The position numbers and the translations under genes were made by a program. Below, piece by piece: positions 9,342 through 18,351 of a stretch of 64,000 nucleotides of DNA; positions within the stretch are counted from its first letter, which is position 1; each line of letters opens with the position of its first letter. Origin of the DNA: Photobacterium sp. GB-56 (GTDB lineage Bacteria; Pseudomonadota; Gammaproteobacteria; Enterobacterales; Vibrionaceae); assembly GCF_003026105.1 (NCBI RefSeq), contig NZ_PYNW01000016.1:1-64000 (forward strand), in the 5' to 3' direction. The notes below the pieces were generated by a model, which was not told the origin of the DNA, searched no databases, and was given only the letters and a program-made list of their open reading frames with translations.

Positions 9342-9899
9342 TTACTCCTTTCGTGCTAATTGCTTCAATGCTAAAAACAATGCGGTAATACTCCGCGCTT
9401 CGGCAAAATCAACATGCGTCAGAAGCTCTTCTGCTTGTGCTAATGGCCAACGAATAATGTCTAACGGCTCAGGCTCATCACCTTCAAGTTTCTCAGGATA
9501 CAGATCTTGCGCTAAAAACAATGTCATGCGACTGGAAAAATAAGACGGGGCTAATATCACTTCTTTTAATGGTTGTAGTTGATGGGCACCAAAACCAATT
9601 TCTTCTTTTAATTCACGATTGGCCGCTTCAGTAGGTGTTTCCCCCTCATCAATTAAGCCTTTAGGAAAGCCTAATTCATAACGTTCAGTACCTGCTGAAT
9701 ATTCGCGGATCAACAATAAATCACCTTGCTCCGTCACAGGGACAATCAGCACCGCATTGCGACCACTTGGCTTCATACGTTCATAGGTACGCTCAACACC
9801 GTTAGAAAAACGCAAATCCAATGATTCAATTTTAAACAGTCGTGATTGAGCAACAACCTCTGCAGATAAGATTTGAGGTTTATCTTTACTGATCGCCAT
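9342..9899 (-). CDS. nudE: ADP compounds hydrolase, Nudix family
   Basis: A 185-residue Nudix hydrolase acting on ADP-ribose, Ap3A and NADH in E. coli. The Nudix box is intact: GLIDEGETPTEAANRELKEE followed by IGFG matches Gx5Ex7REUxEExGU at about residues 81-103. The N-terminal region resembles NudE (SRLFKIESLDLRFSNG.ERTYERM). It is the first gene of the nudE-cysQ pair; the two products both deal with adenine-nucleotide by-products. Confidence 0.95.
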   Translation of the reverse strand: MAISKDKPQILSAEVVAQSRLFKIESLDLRFSNGVERTYERMKPSGRNAVLIVPVTEQGDLLLIREYSAGTERYELGFPKGLIDEGETPTEAANRELKEEIGFGAHQLQPLKEVILAPSYFSSRMTLFLAQDLYPEKLEGDEPEPLDIIRWPLAQAEELLTHVDFAEARSITALFLALKQLARKE

Positions 9900-9982
9900 C
9901 TTAAAGCCCTATGTCATGTTATCGCGAAGAAAAATTTTGTTTGTGCCTATGCTTCATTAAAAGCTAATCGCGCAGATAAATA

Positions 9983-10010
9983 AAGAGGCAGTCTACTTAG
10001 ACTGCCTCTT
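9983..10010 (-). terminator. terminator of the type II secretion operon
   Basis: AAGAGGCAGTCT / AGACTGCCTCTT, 12 perfect base pairs with a 4-base loop, 50 bases after the gspN stop. On the minus strand it is followed by TTATTTAT, a broken T-run, so efficiency may be moderate. Confidence 0.75.
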
Positions 10011-10059
10011 ACTATTCAGTTTGTGATTAATAACCACTCACATCGCGACGATTAGATAA

Positions 10060-10818
10060 TTACAAACGCCCTGAGTAATTAATTTTATATTGCCCTTTTG
10101 AATCAGGATCGCCTAACCATTTTAATTGTTGAGACAATTGCTCAGGGAATGTAGCCCCCGGTTTAAACCATCCTGATAAGCTGTAACTATTATTTTTAGC
10201 TAAGTTTGCTTGCCAATCACTACTAACATCATCAGACGACTGTGAGGCTTTTGCTAAAATAGCACCTTCTTGGCAACTTAAATCGGCAAAAACAGGGCCT
10301 AGATTAATATTTCCCATGGGTGTTGACGCCTTACCTTGTGCCCAAGCCAACGTTGCATTCAAGGTTTTACAATACGGCGCAGCATACAGATAATCACGTA
10401 CCGTAAGTTCAATATTACCTGTTAATGTCAACGGCACAGGTAACTTGGCATACTGCATGGCATTCGCTGCTGGTACAGAGACTAAGAGCTTTTCAGCAAA
10501 CGGTCCCGAGGTGCTATAACCGACAATACCACTACCTTGTAGTTGCATATCACTGCCACGGCCAAATCGGACATCAAACGCGAGTTTACCTGTAAATAGA
10601 CTACCCAGTTTCATGTCCCATTGAATTTGACCTAAACTTTGATTTTGCCACACAACGGTCTTAGCAGAGCCTTGCCATAGGGTTCCTTGAATACCACTTA
10701 ATGATAAACCATTAACTTTTGGTGCTTGTTGCCATGCCCAATTAGCCGGTAAATGGACAATAGTGCTGGCAATAAATACCACCCCAAATGTTGCGCCGAT
10801 AGCGAGTTTAAATTTCAC
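10060..10818 (-). CDS. gspN: type II secretion system protein N
   Basis: 252 residues: an N-terminal signal-anchor (about 5-22) followed by a periplasmic beta-rich domain with GspN-type segments (GLSLSGIQGTLWQG; GKLAFDVRFGRG). GspN is an accessory inner-membrane component; it is dispensable in some systems and its role is unclear. It is the last gene of the operon, two bases after gspM. As in the vibrio eps operon, the prepilin peptidase gene (gspO/pilD) is not included here. Confidence 0.92.
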   Translation of the reverse strand: MKFKLAIGATFGVVFIASTIVHLPANWAWQQAPKVNGLSLSGIQGTLWQGSAKTVVWQNQSLGQIQWDMKLGSLFTGKLAFDVRFGRGSDMQLQGSGIVGYSTSGPFAEKLLVSVPAANAMQYAKLPVPLTLTGNIELTVRDYLYAAPYCKTLNATLAWAQGKASTPMGNINLGPVFADLSCQEGAILAKASQSSDDVSSDWQANLAKNNSYSLSGWFKPGATFPEQLSQQLKWLGDPDSKGQYKINYSGRL

Positions 10819-10820
10819 CT

Positions 10821-11303
10821 TTAACCTCGTCCTAACTGTAATCGGTTTACTTCAACCATGCCATTTTGATCAGTTTTCGAGATATCAATAAATTGCGTTT
10901 CAATCCCAAAGTTATCTTGCAGGTAAGAGAGCCAATTAAGTAATGCATTGAACGGTACAGGCTTCACCCATACTTGAATCGCATCATTACGTGGTTGCAT
11001 ACGGATCAATTCAATCTTAAAACGTTCCGTCGTTTCATTTACCACTTGGTTAAGTCCTTTGTCACTGACATTTACCGTACCACCAGCACGCTTAAACGCC
11101 GTGATCTTATTTGCTTTACCTTCAACCCATGACAATAGCTGACGTTCACTTTGAATACGTGTTTGTGCTAATTCAGTGCGTTGATTTAATGGTTGCCATA
11201 GTCCCCAGTATAAGATAGCTAGCAATAAAGCACCGCCAGCACCCATAACAAGATACTGCTCTCGCTGGCTTAATGCTTTCCACCATGCTTTAATTTCTGC
11301 CAT
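10821..11303 (-). CDS. gspM: type II secretion system protein M
   Basis: 160 residues: short cytoplasmic N-terminus (MAEIKAWWKALSQREQ), one transmembrane helix at about 18-36 and a periplasmic ferredoxin-like domain. GspM binds GspL in the inner-membrane platform and protects it from degradation. The start codon overlaps the last base of gspL, implying translational coupling. Confidence 0.94.
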   Translation of the reverse strand: MAEIKAWWKALSQREQYLVMGAGGALLLAILYWGLWQPLNQRTELAQTRIQSERQLLSWVEGKANKITAFKRAGGTVNVSDKGLNQVVNETTERFKIELIRMQPRNDAIQVWVKPVPFNALLNWLSYLQDNFGIETQFIDISKTDQNGMVEVNRLQLGRG

Positions 11304-12598
11304 TATGCTTTTCTCCTTAGCACGACGGCACCACTGACTAAGCCATCTTCTTTGCTTAATTGACCTTGCTCAACGGTAAAGTCTTTCGTCAACACACTAC
11401 GTAATTTCTCAAAATCTTGGAAGTCAGAAGCGGTTGCTTGTAAACGCAGTTCGCCCCGCTTTTGATCGTATTTTAGATTAACAATTTTCACGCTCGGTGC
11501 TTTTGATAATGCCGGCTTTAACTCACTTAACCACATTAAAATACCGTTATCCGCTCCCTGCCCACCTAAGCTTTTCAATGCTGCGTTCATTTGATTTTTC
11601 AAATAACTCTGTGACGGAATACGTTTAAACTGAGGTAAAACCTGACGGAAGATCCGCTCACTTTCAGCACGGTACGCTTTGGCTTGATGCTCTAGCTGTT
11701 GTAACGCCATCACGTGTTCTCCGACTACAGCTACAAGTACTAAACTTGCGGCAATCGCGACTTTACGCCACGGTTTTAAATGCTTACGCCAAGCAGCTTG
11801 TGGTTTATAAGCCCCTGATAGTAAATTAACTTTACTTCCCGCAGCCCCTAACGCTAACAGTTGCATCACGAGCTCCGGTGCATGTGCTTGCCAACGCCCA
11901 CTGACACCTTGAGGTGCTGATGTATAGTGGTGTATGACAACTTGACTTGGATTCGATTCAACATCCGCCACCGCAGATTCAATGGCAGCTTGCTCTGCCT
12001 CTTCGTCGTTGTCCTCGTCATCATCACTTGCAGCTAACATAATTGGCGCTTTTTGGGCACTGAACCATGCATCTAACCAACTCGTTTCCGCACAAATCCC
12101 CATAAACTCTGATTGACGGATCAACCATTGCCCTTCAATTTCAGCAGCACTATAACCATCATCAAACAACGGCAAACACAAACAGTCTGGAATAACTTTT
12201 TTTAGCTCTAAACCACATTCTTTAAATGCTGATAACCATTGCAGCATCTTTTGATGCTCAATAAGCGCTACCGTTGCAACATCATCTTCCCGATGCAGCA
12301 ACTGAACATGTAAACTTTCAACATCCTGCGCCAATTCTTCTTCTAAGAGATAAGGTAAAACAGCGGTCAATTGGCGGCTACTGCCTGCAGGAATAGTAAC
12401 TTGTGTTAATAGCATCTCACTGGTAGGCACTAAACCATATACCGGCCGAGTACCCGCATATTCCACTAGCTGATCTAATTGCGTGATATCAGCTAACTGA
12501 CCTGATGCAATCACTTCGTTCTGCTGTGGCGACCAGACAAGCCATTGCACCGGCACCTCAGGCCGACTACTCAGTCTTATCGTCAGAAATTCGCTCAC
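11303..12598 (-). CDS. gspL: type II secretion system protein L
   Basis: About 431 residues: a cytoplasmic actin-like domain (about 1-245) that recruits the GspE ATPase, one transmembrane helix (about 275-292) and a periplasmic domain. The GTG at 12598 (SEFLTIRLSS) was chosen because a perfect GGAGG lies five bases upstream and V. cholerae EpsL begins the same way; the in-frame ATG at 12610 is itself part of that ribosome binding site. An acidic stretch (DDDEDNDEEAEQ, near 197-208) is an insertion in the cytoplasmic domain. The start lies inside the end of gspK. Confidence 0.94.
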   Translation of the reverse strand: MSEFLTIRLSSRPEVPVQWLVWSPQQNEVIASGQLADITQLDQLVEYAGTRPVYGLVPTSEMLLTQVTIPAGSSRQLTAVLPYLLEEELAQDVESLHVQLLHREDDVATVALIEHQKMLQWLSAFKECGLELKKVIPDCLCLPLFDDGYSAAEIEGQWLIRQSEFMGICAETSWLDAWFSAQKAPIMLAASDDDEDNDEEAEQAAIESAVADVESNPSQVVIHHYTSAPQGVSGRWQAHAPELVMQLLALGAAGSKVNLLSGAYKPQAAWRKHLKPWRKVAIAASLVLVAVVGEHVMALQQLEHQAKAYRAESERIFRQVLPQFKRIPSQSYLKNQMNAALKSLGGQGADNGILMWLSELKPALSKAPSVKIVNLKYDQKRGELRLQATASDFQDFEKLRSVLTKDFTVEQGQLSKEDGLVSGAVVLRRKA

Positions 12599-13580
12599 GG
12601 ATTCCTCCATACTGGCGACGTACTACCGTCACCTTGTTATTATCATCTCGTTTAAATAGCGTTACCGCTCGTAATCTGGCGTTATCTATTTGTATTTCAG
12701 CATCTAATGAAAAATAGTTACTGCTGACCGTTAAGTACTTTTTCTGTTGTTCTTGTTTATCAGCTTGATCGCCTTGTGGTAGCTCTTTCATGAAATCATC
12801 AACGCTATCCCACCCTTTACGACGGGCATCGCGATCTTTAATAATTTTTTTTGCAGCGTCCAATGAAAGCTCTGGCGAAAATAAAGCTGACAGTAATACA
12901 GCCTGTCTTTGAGTGATCGTATTTACATTGAGTTTAAAGTCATCAGTTGGCAATGCACACACCAAGCCTTTTACTTTCTCATAAATATCAGCCGTCACCC
13001 CGTTAATCGCACGTAATTCACTGCGATCCGCTAACCAACCATTAGGGGGTAAGTAAGGTGGTTGAAATGCTTCATACGTGCTGTCTTCACCACCGTAGCT
13101 TGATTGCACCGTGGTATTCTTATCAATAAATTCCCAGCTAGAATCTGCGATTTGTTCTGCAGAATAATCATCAACACCACTGTCGATCATGATGTTTTGA
13201 AAGTAAGTCACCAAAAATGGCTGCTTACTGCCATCAGCGACGGGTTTTACAGCACCAAGCGCATTAATGTTAAAGCAAGCTTGCTTATCAAACATGCTAC
13301 CGGTGACTACCGCACCATCAATCGGATAGGTTTGATCTTCTATCGCCCATGGTTGAGTTAAGTCGATGATCTTGCTGTCTTTAAACGTTAAAGCGAGACC
13401 TTTTTCAGCTAACGCTTCAACCCCTAAACTGTACCAATACGCCTGCTGATGCTGAATTTGATTCTCAACACGATGAAAATTATGTTGTAAACGTCCCGTC
13501 ATTTGCACAGCGATCAAGCTCATTAACGCGACGAGCAAGAGCACCACAATTAACGCGACACCGCGCTGTTTTTTCATCAT
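12567..13580 (-). CDS. gspK: type II secretion minor pseudopilin K
   Basis: 337 residues with a prepilin leader cleaved after glycine in KKQRG|VALIVVLLLVAL, then a hydrophobic helix and a large periplasmic domain; GspK is the bulky tip pseudopilin. Unlike the other pseudopilins it lacks glutamate at +5, as is usual for GspK, which fits its place at the tip. Two adjacent ATG codons overlap the gspJ stop, so either may be used. Confidence 0.95.
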   Translation of the reverse strand: MMKKQRGVALIVVLLLVALMSLIAVQMTGRLQHNFHRVENQIQHQQAYWYSLGVEALAEKGLALTFKDSKIIDLTQPWAIEDQTYPIDGAVVTGSMFDKQACFNINALGAVKPVADGSKQPFLVTYFQNIMIDSGVDDYSAEQIADSSWEFIDKNTTVQSSYGGEDSTYEAFQPPYLPPNGWLADRSELRAINGVTADIYEKVKGLVCALPTDDFKLNVNTITQRQAVLLSALFSPELSLDAAKKIIKDRDARRKGWDSVDDFMKELPQGDQADKQEQQKKYLTVSSNYFSLDAEIQIDNARLRAVTLFKRDDNNKVTVVRRQYGGIRERISDDKTE

Positions 13581-14227
13581 TGTGATTGTTCCGAATCAGC
13601 AGAAGCAGATAATGCAGATGTAGGTACGAGATAAATACGCTCAATTTCACCAAAATCTTTCAGTGTCATCGTCACTTTAATACCTTCTGGTAACTTATCT
13701 GCGGTATCCCATTTATCTTGCCATTTTTTATCGGTGAAAAAGGAAAACTGCAATTTAGTCACACCATCTAATAACACCTTAACCAGTGGCTTTTCACCAA
13801 TAACATTATCTGGGTAGCGAAACCAAACACGCTCTAATTGATCGTCAACCACACGATAGCCAACGCGGGTAACATCACCGCGTGGAAACATGGCTTGGGG
13901 ATTTTGCCAGCCTGTTCGCACGAACATGATCCCATCGCTACTCGAATCCAAAAGGTACTCACCAGCTTGTAACACTTTATCGTTAGGCTCTTCGCCATTA
14001 AGCCTGCTTTTACGGGCAACAATTTGACGAAAATCGTTATCCATCATAATCGTGGCACGCTGTATTTCTTTTAATCTTTGGTTATGATCTTTTGATTGCG
14101 CATCACTACGCATCACGTTATTCATGACTTGATAAGCGGATAAACTCAGCATGGCAAAAACAGCTATTGCAACAAGTACTTCCAGTAACGTAAAACCGCG
14201 CTGGCGGGAATGATTAATTGACGACAT
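13577..14227 (-). CDS. gspJ: type II secretion minor pseudopilin J
   Basis: 216 residues; prepilin peptidase site RQRG|FTLLEVLVAIAVFAML with the conserved glutamate at +5. GspJ joins GspI and GspK in the tip complex that starts pseudopilus assembly. Overlaps gspI by 14 bases and gspK by 4. Confidence 0.95.
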   Translation of the reverse strand: MSSINHSRQRGFTLLEVLVAIAVFAMLSLSAYQVMNNVMRSDAQSKDHNQRLKEIQRATIMMDNDFRQIVARKSRLNGEEPNDKVLQAGEYLLDSSSDGIMFVRTGWQNPQAMFPRGDVTRVGYRVVDDQLERVWFRYPDNVIGEKPLVKVLLDGVTKLQFSFFTDKKWQDKWDTADKLPEGIKVTMTLKDFGEIERIYLVPTSALSASADSEQSQ

Positions 14228-14573
14228 AAGTCTTTACCGTTATTACCGAATGTTCACGCTGTGGATCGCTTGCTACCGAAATCTCAATTTGGCGTAATAA
14301 GCTCTGCTGCGTTTTGACACTTTTTACCGTCCAATACCATTCACGATCGGCTAATGTCGACTTACCTGTCTTACTTGAAGTTGGATACTGACCGCTTAAA
14401 TGTAATTGCGCGAGTTCATTATCAGCCACCATCGCAGCAAAGGTTTTTTCTTCTAAATAGCCCAGCGTATTTAAGTGTTGGCTAACCGCTTTCATAATAC
14501 CCAGCGCAGCAACAGCGAAAATGGCTAAGGCAACTAACACTTCTAATAAGGTAAAACCTTGTTTACTTCTCAC
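14214..14573 (-). CDS. gspI: type II secretion minor pseudopilin I
   Basis: 119 residues; leader MRSKQG|FTLLEVLVALAIFAVA with glutamate at +5, followed by a small globular domain. GspI is thought to nucleate the GspI-J-K tip. Normal length for the family; overlaps gspH by 11 bases. Confidence 0.95.
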   Translation of the reverse strand: MRSKQGFTLLEVLVALAIFAVAALGIMKAVSQHLNTLGYLEEKTFAAMVADNELAQLHLSGQYPTSSKTGKSTLADREWYWTVKSVKTQQSLLRQIEISVASDPQREHSVITVKTYVVN

Positions 14574-15150
14574 GTTTTGTTGCCTGTTCTAAGGTTTCAC
14601 CTGGCTTAAGCAAGACTAAATTACCCACTTCATCGGCGCTGACTCGCCAAAATTGATTTTCACCGTCGACTTCAAAACGTAAAGTAAACGGTGTGTATTC
14701 ACCACTGGCCATAACCACAATTTGAGGTTTGATCTTTTTCTTTTCTTCGTCTGACTTTGTAAATAAGTCTTCATCTTTAAACAGTGAATCTGATTTAAAA
14801 AGTCGGTCTTTATCTTTCCACGCTCCGCCAATCTCAACCTGAGTTGTAATCGCGTTGTCCAACTTCACATCGGTATAAAATTTTGCACCTTCTAGCGGTT
14901 GCCAGCCATCTTGAGTTAATTGCAAAAAATTATATTGGTGTGGCTCAACACGAATGCCGTAGTCCACACCATTAAGCATTGCATCCTCACCCAATAGTTG
15001 GGCGAGGTGATGAAAACGTACTGCTTGCTCTTTTACTTCATCTCGTTTGTTATCCGGTAAAGTTGAGATCACCGCAACTGCGCTGGTTGCGAGTAACACC
15101 AGCACCAACATCATTTCAATGAGAGTAAAACCTGCACTACGCTTCATCAT
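14563..15150 (-). CDS. gspH: type II secretion minor pseudopilin H
   Basis: 195 residues; leader MMKRSAG|FTLIEMMLVLVLL with glutamate at +5. GspH links the tip to the main pseudopilin shaft. The middle contains a charged lysine/aspartate/glutamate-rich stretch (about 110-140: KDKDRLFKSDSLFKDEDLF and following) that looks like an inserted loop. Confidence 0.94.
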   Translation of the reverse strand: MMKRSAGFTLIEMMLVLVLLATSAVAVISTLPDNKRDEVKEQAVRFHHLAQLLGEDAMLNGVDYGIRVEPHQYNFLQLTQDGWQPLEGAKFYTDVKLDNAITTQVEIGGAWKDKDRLFKSDSLFKDEDLFTKSDEEKKKIKPQIVVMASGEYTPFTLRFEVDGENQFWRVSADEVGNLVLLKPGETLEQATKREK

Positions 15151-15159
15151 AAAGACTTA

Positions 15160-15603
15160 TTACTTCTTGTTGTAATCCAACATATTCCAGTTACCGATGT
15201 CGGTATTCACACCATCACCACCTTCTTGACCATCTGCGCCTAAGCTAAAGATATCAATCGCGCCATGTTCACCTGGTGCCACATAATGGTACTCATAACC
15301 CCAAGGATCTTTAGGTAGACGCTTAATATAACCACCATCACGGTAATTACGCGGCTCAGGAGAAGAAGACGGCTTTGTCACCAATGCCTCTAAACCTTGA
15401 TCGGTTGTTGGATATACGCTGTTATCTAACTTGTACATTTCTAAAGACTGTTCAAGCGCACTAATATCTGTCACAACTTTTTGTTGGTCAGCTTTTTCTT
15501 TGTTACCTAATAGATTGGGAACGACTAAACTCGCCAATACGCCCAAAATAACAATTACCACCATTACTTCTAATAGGGTAAAACCACGTTGTTTTTGTTG
15601 CAT
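15160..15603 (-). CDS. gspG: type II secretion major pseudopilin G
   Basis: 147 residues; leader MQQKQRG|FTLLEVMVVIVILGVLASLVVPN, the classic major pseudopilin start. The C-terminal calcium-site region (LGADGQEGGDG) is present. The start at 15603 was chosen because a strong GGAGG lies five bases upstream; the frame is open 10 codons further (15633) but that extension would put a foreign sequence before the leader. GspG polymerises into the periplasmic pseudopilus that pushes substrates through the secretin. Confidence 0.96.
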   Translation of the reverse strand: MQQKQRGFTLLEVMVVIVILGVLASLVVPNLLGNKEKADQQKVVTDISALEQSLEMYKLDNSVYPTTDQGLEALVTKPSSSPEPRNYRDGGYIKRLPKDPWGYEYHYVAPGEHGAIDIFSLGADGQEGGDGVNTDIGNWNMLDYNKK

Positions 15604-15622
15604 TAAAACCTCCGAAGAAAAA

Positions 15623-16849
15623 CTACATCCCAACCATGTTGTTCAGTTCAATAATTGGCATTAAGGTTGCGATAACAATAAACATTACCACTCCAGCCAT
15701 AGCGACAATTAATAATGGCTCAAAGACCCCTAGTGCCATATTAACAAGTGATTCAAAATCACGATCTTGGTTATCTGCTGCACGGGTTAGCATTTGCTCT
15801 AACTCGCCACTTCGTTCACCACTCGCGATCATGTGTAGCATCATCGGTGGGAACAATTTGGTTTGCTCAAGGGATACTCGTAGACTTCCCCCCTCACGTA
15901 CATTATCTGCGGCAGATAAAATTTTCTTATTCACATACGTATTGGTCATAACATCAGAAGCGACCTTCATCCCATCCAGTAATGGAATCGCACTGGATGT
16001 ACAAATCGATAATGTTCGCGCAAAACGTGAGGTATTTAACCCTCGTGCGACTTTACCAATCACTGGTACATGTAAGATCCCGCGATCCCACTTCATCCGA
16101 TACTTAGGCTGCTTGAGGGCTGTCTTGATCAAAGCAATGATTGATACAATCACCACAACGACCACTAATCCCCAATGCTGAACAAAATTACTTGCTGCCA
16201 ATAACACTTCGGTAATGGTGGGTAATTGTTGCCCCATTTGTACAAATTGATCGACAATTTTAGGCACAACCGTTGCTAGCAAAAATGCCACCACAGACAC
16301 AGCGACAAGCGTTAACATGATGGGATAGATCATCGCTTGCTGTAATTTACTGCGCATTTGTTGACGGTTTTCGGTGTAGTCTGCCAAACGATTTAAAATC
16401 GTATCAAGGTGGCCCGATTTTTCTCCCGCCGCCACCATGGCGCGAAAGAGTTGGTCAAAAATATGAGGATATTCCGCCATACTGTCAGCTAAGGTATATC
16501 CTTCTACTACCCGAGAACGCACCGCCAATAAAATGTTTTTTAGACGTGGCTTTTCGTTTTGCTCAGCAACCGCCTTGATACATTCTTCTAATGGCATTGA
16601 GGCTTGTACCAGTGTTGCTAACTGACGGGTGATCAGGGCAAGTTCATTGGTACTGATCCCACGTTTAAAGCTGAACTGTTTACGTGTCGTGGTTTTACTG
16701 CGACTTTGACCTGAGGTTTGAGTAACCTCTATCGGCACCATGCCTTTTTCACGTAATTGTTGGCGTACTTGACGGGCAGTATCTCCCTCAATCACCCCTT
16801 TTTTCTGTCGGCCTTTGGCATCTAAGGCTTTATATTCAAATGCCGCCAT
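15623..16849 (-). CDS. gspF: type II secretion inner-membrane platform protein F
   Basis: 408 residues with two repeated T2SS-F domains (about 70-195 and 272-395) and three transmembrane helices (near 170-190, 220-240, 375-400). It carries the GEKSGHLD and GERSGELE signature pairs found in each repeat. It is the polytopic platform protein that couples the GspE ATPase to pseudopilus assembly. Its start overlaps the gspE stop by one base. Confidence 0.96.
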   Translation of the reverse strand: MAAFEYKALDAKGRQKKGVIEGDTARQVRQQLREKGMVPIEVTQTSGQSRSKTTTRKQFSFKRGISTNELALITRQLATLVQASMPLEECIKAVAEQNEKPRLKNILLAVRSRVVEGYTLADSMAEYPHIFDQLFRAMVAAGEKSGHLDTILNRLADYTENRQQMRSKLQQAMIYPIMLTLVAVSVVAFLLATVVPKIVDQFVQMGQQLPTITEVLLAASNFVQHWGLVVVVVIVSIIALIKTALKQPKYRMKWDRGILHVPVIGKVARGLNTSRFARTLSICTSSAIPLLDGMKVASDVMTNTYVNKKILSAADNVREGGSLRVSLEQTKLFPPMMLHMIASGERSGELEQMLTRAADNQDRDFESLVNMALGVFEPLLIVAMAGVVMFIVIATLMPIIELNNMVGM

Positions 16850-18351
16850 TAGCCCTCCTTCGTCACACGCATCACTTCTTCAAGTGTGGTGATCCCTTGA
16901 CGTGCTTTCGCTAAACCATCATCGCGAATACTCGGTGTATATTGACGCACGTATTTCTCAATCGCTTGCTCACCCGCCTCGCCATGGATCAACTCTTGTA
17001 CTTGTTCATCCACCAGCAATAGTTCATGAATACCCGTACGACCACGATAACCTTTTTGGTTACAGTGCTCACAACCAGATGGGCGATATAATGTCAGTGG
17101 TTCAGATTCAGCTAAATTAAATAGCTTTTTCTGCTGGCTATCGGCTTCATAAGGCTGACGACAATCTTGACATAGCGTACGCACTAATCGCTGGGCTAAC
17201 ACCCCAAGCAATGACGATGACACTAAGAAAGGTTCAATACCCATATCACGTAAACGGGTGATCGCCCCGACCGCAGTATTAGTGTGGAGGGTAGATAACA
17301 CCATATGGCCTGTCAGTGATGCTTGAACAGCAATAGCTGCAGTTTCTAAATCACGGATCTCACCGATCATCACCACATCGGGATCTTGACGAAGAATGGC
17401 ACGCAAACCTCGCGCAAACGTCATATCAACTTTGCTGTTAACTTGAGTTTGTCCAATGCCATCAATATCAAATTCAATCGGATCTTCGACGGTTAAGATA
17501 TTGCGCTCAGCACTGTTTAGCTCTTGCAAACCCGCATACAACGTCGTGGACTTACCCGAACCTGTCGGACCTGTGACCAAGATAATACCGTGTGGACGCT
17601 CGATAATTTTTCTAAACGCTTGATGGTTTTCCGGCGTCATACCTAAGCTATGCAAATCAAGGCGTGTCGCGTTTTTATCTAATAAACGCAATACGACTCG
17701 CTCACCATGAGAAGAAGGCATGGTTGATACACGTACATCAACCGCACGACCACCAATTCGCAGTGAAATACGACCATCTTGAGGAATACGTTTTTCTGCA
17801 ATATCAAGCTTTGCCATAACCTTAATACGTGAAACAAGCAGCGGTGCCAATTTACGACTTGGCTGTAAGACTTCACGTAACATGCCATCAATACGAAAAC
17901 GGATTGACAGTACTTTTTCAAAGGTTTCGATGTGGATATCAGATGCCCCTTCTTTGATCGCTTCGGCCAACATGGCATTGATCAATTTGATAATAGGTGC
18001 ATCATCTTCCGATTCCAGCAAATCTTCTGTTTCAGGTAAGTCTTCAGCAAGCGCAAAGAAATCATCGCTGTCAGAGCCCAAATCTTGCATTAACTGGCGC
18101 GCTTCTGATGAATCACGTTGGTATGCTTGTGTTAACTTTTGCTCAAACTCACTGTCATTTAATGCGATGGGCGTAAAACAGCAACCTAGCACTCGACGCA
18201 CTTCAGCAAGTACTGCAGCAGACAGTTGTCCACTGAAATAGAGTTGCCATCCTTGCTCACCAGCCTCTACCACCACATGATGGCGTTTGGCAAAAGAGAA
18301 AGGTAATCGAAACGTTACCATTGATTCTGTTTCTAAAAACCCATCAGCCAT
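16849..18351 (-). CDS. gspE: type II secretion ATPase E
   Basis: 500 residues. The N-terminal domain binds GspL; the C-terminal ATPase has Walker [10 protein letters not shown] at 261-269, aspartate box, Walker B ([10 protein letters not shown]) and histidine box ([14 protein letters not shown]). A tetracysteine zinc site (CQDC near 396, then CEHC) is present, as in GspE/PilB. It powers pseudopilus extension from the cytoplasmic face. One-base overlaps with gspD and gspF suggest tight coupling. Confidence 0.97.
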   Translation of the reverse strand: MADGFLETESMVTFRLPFSFAKRHHVVVEAGEQGWQLYFSGQLSAAVLAEVRRVLGCCFTPIALNDSEFEQKLTQAYQRDSSEARQLMQDLGSDSDDFFALAEDLPETEDLLESEDDAPIIKLINAMLAEAIKEGASDIHIETFEKVLSIRFRIDGMLREVLQPSRKLAPLLVSRIKVMAKLDIAEKRIPQDGRISLRIGGRAVDVRVSTMPSSHGERVVLRLLDKNATRLDLHSLGMTPENHQAFRKIIERPHGIILVTGPTGSGKSTTLYAGLQELNSAERNILTVEDPIEFDIDGIGQTQVNSKVDMTFARGLRAILRQDPDVVMIGEIRDLETAAIAVQASLTGHMVLSTLHTNTAVGAITRLRDMGIEPFLVSSSLLGVLAQRLVRTLCQDCRQPYEADSQQKKLFNLAESEPLTLYRPSGCEHCNQKGYRGRTGIHELLLVDEQVQELIHGEAGEQAIEKYVRQYTPSIRDDGLAKARQGITTLEEVMRVTKEG

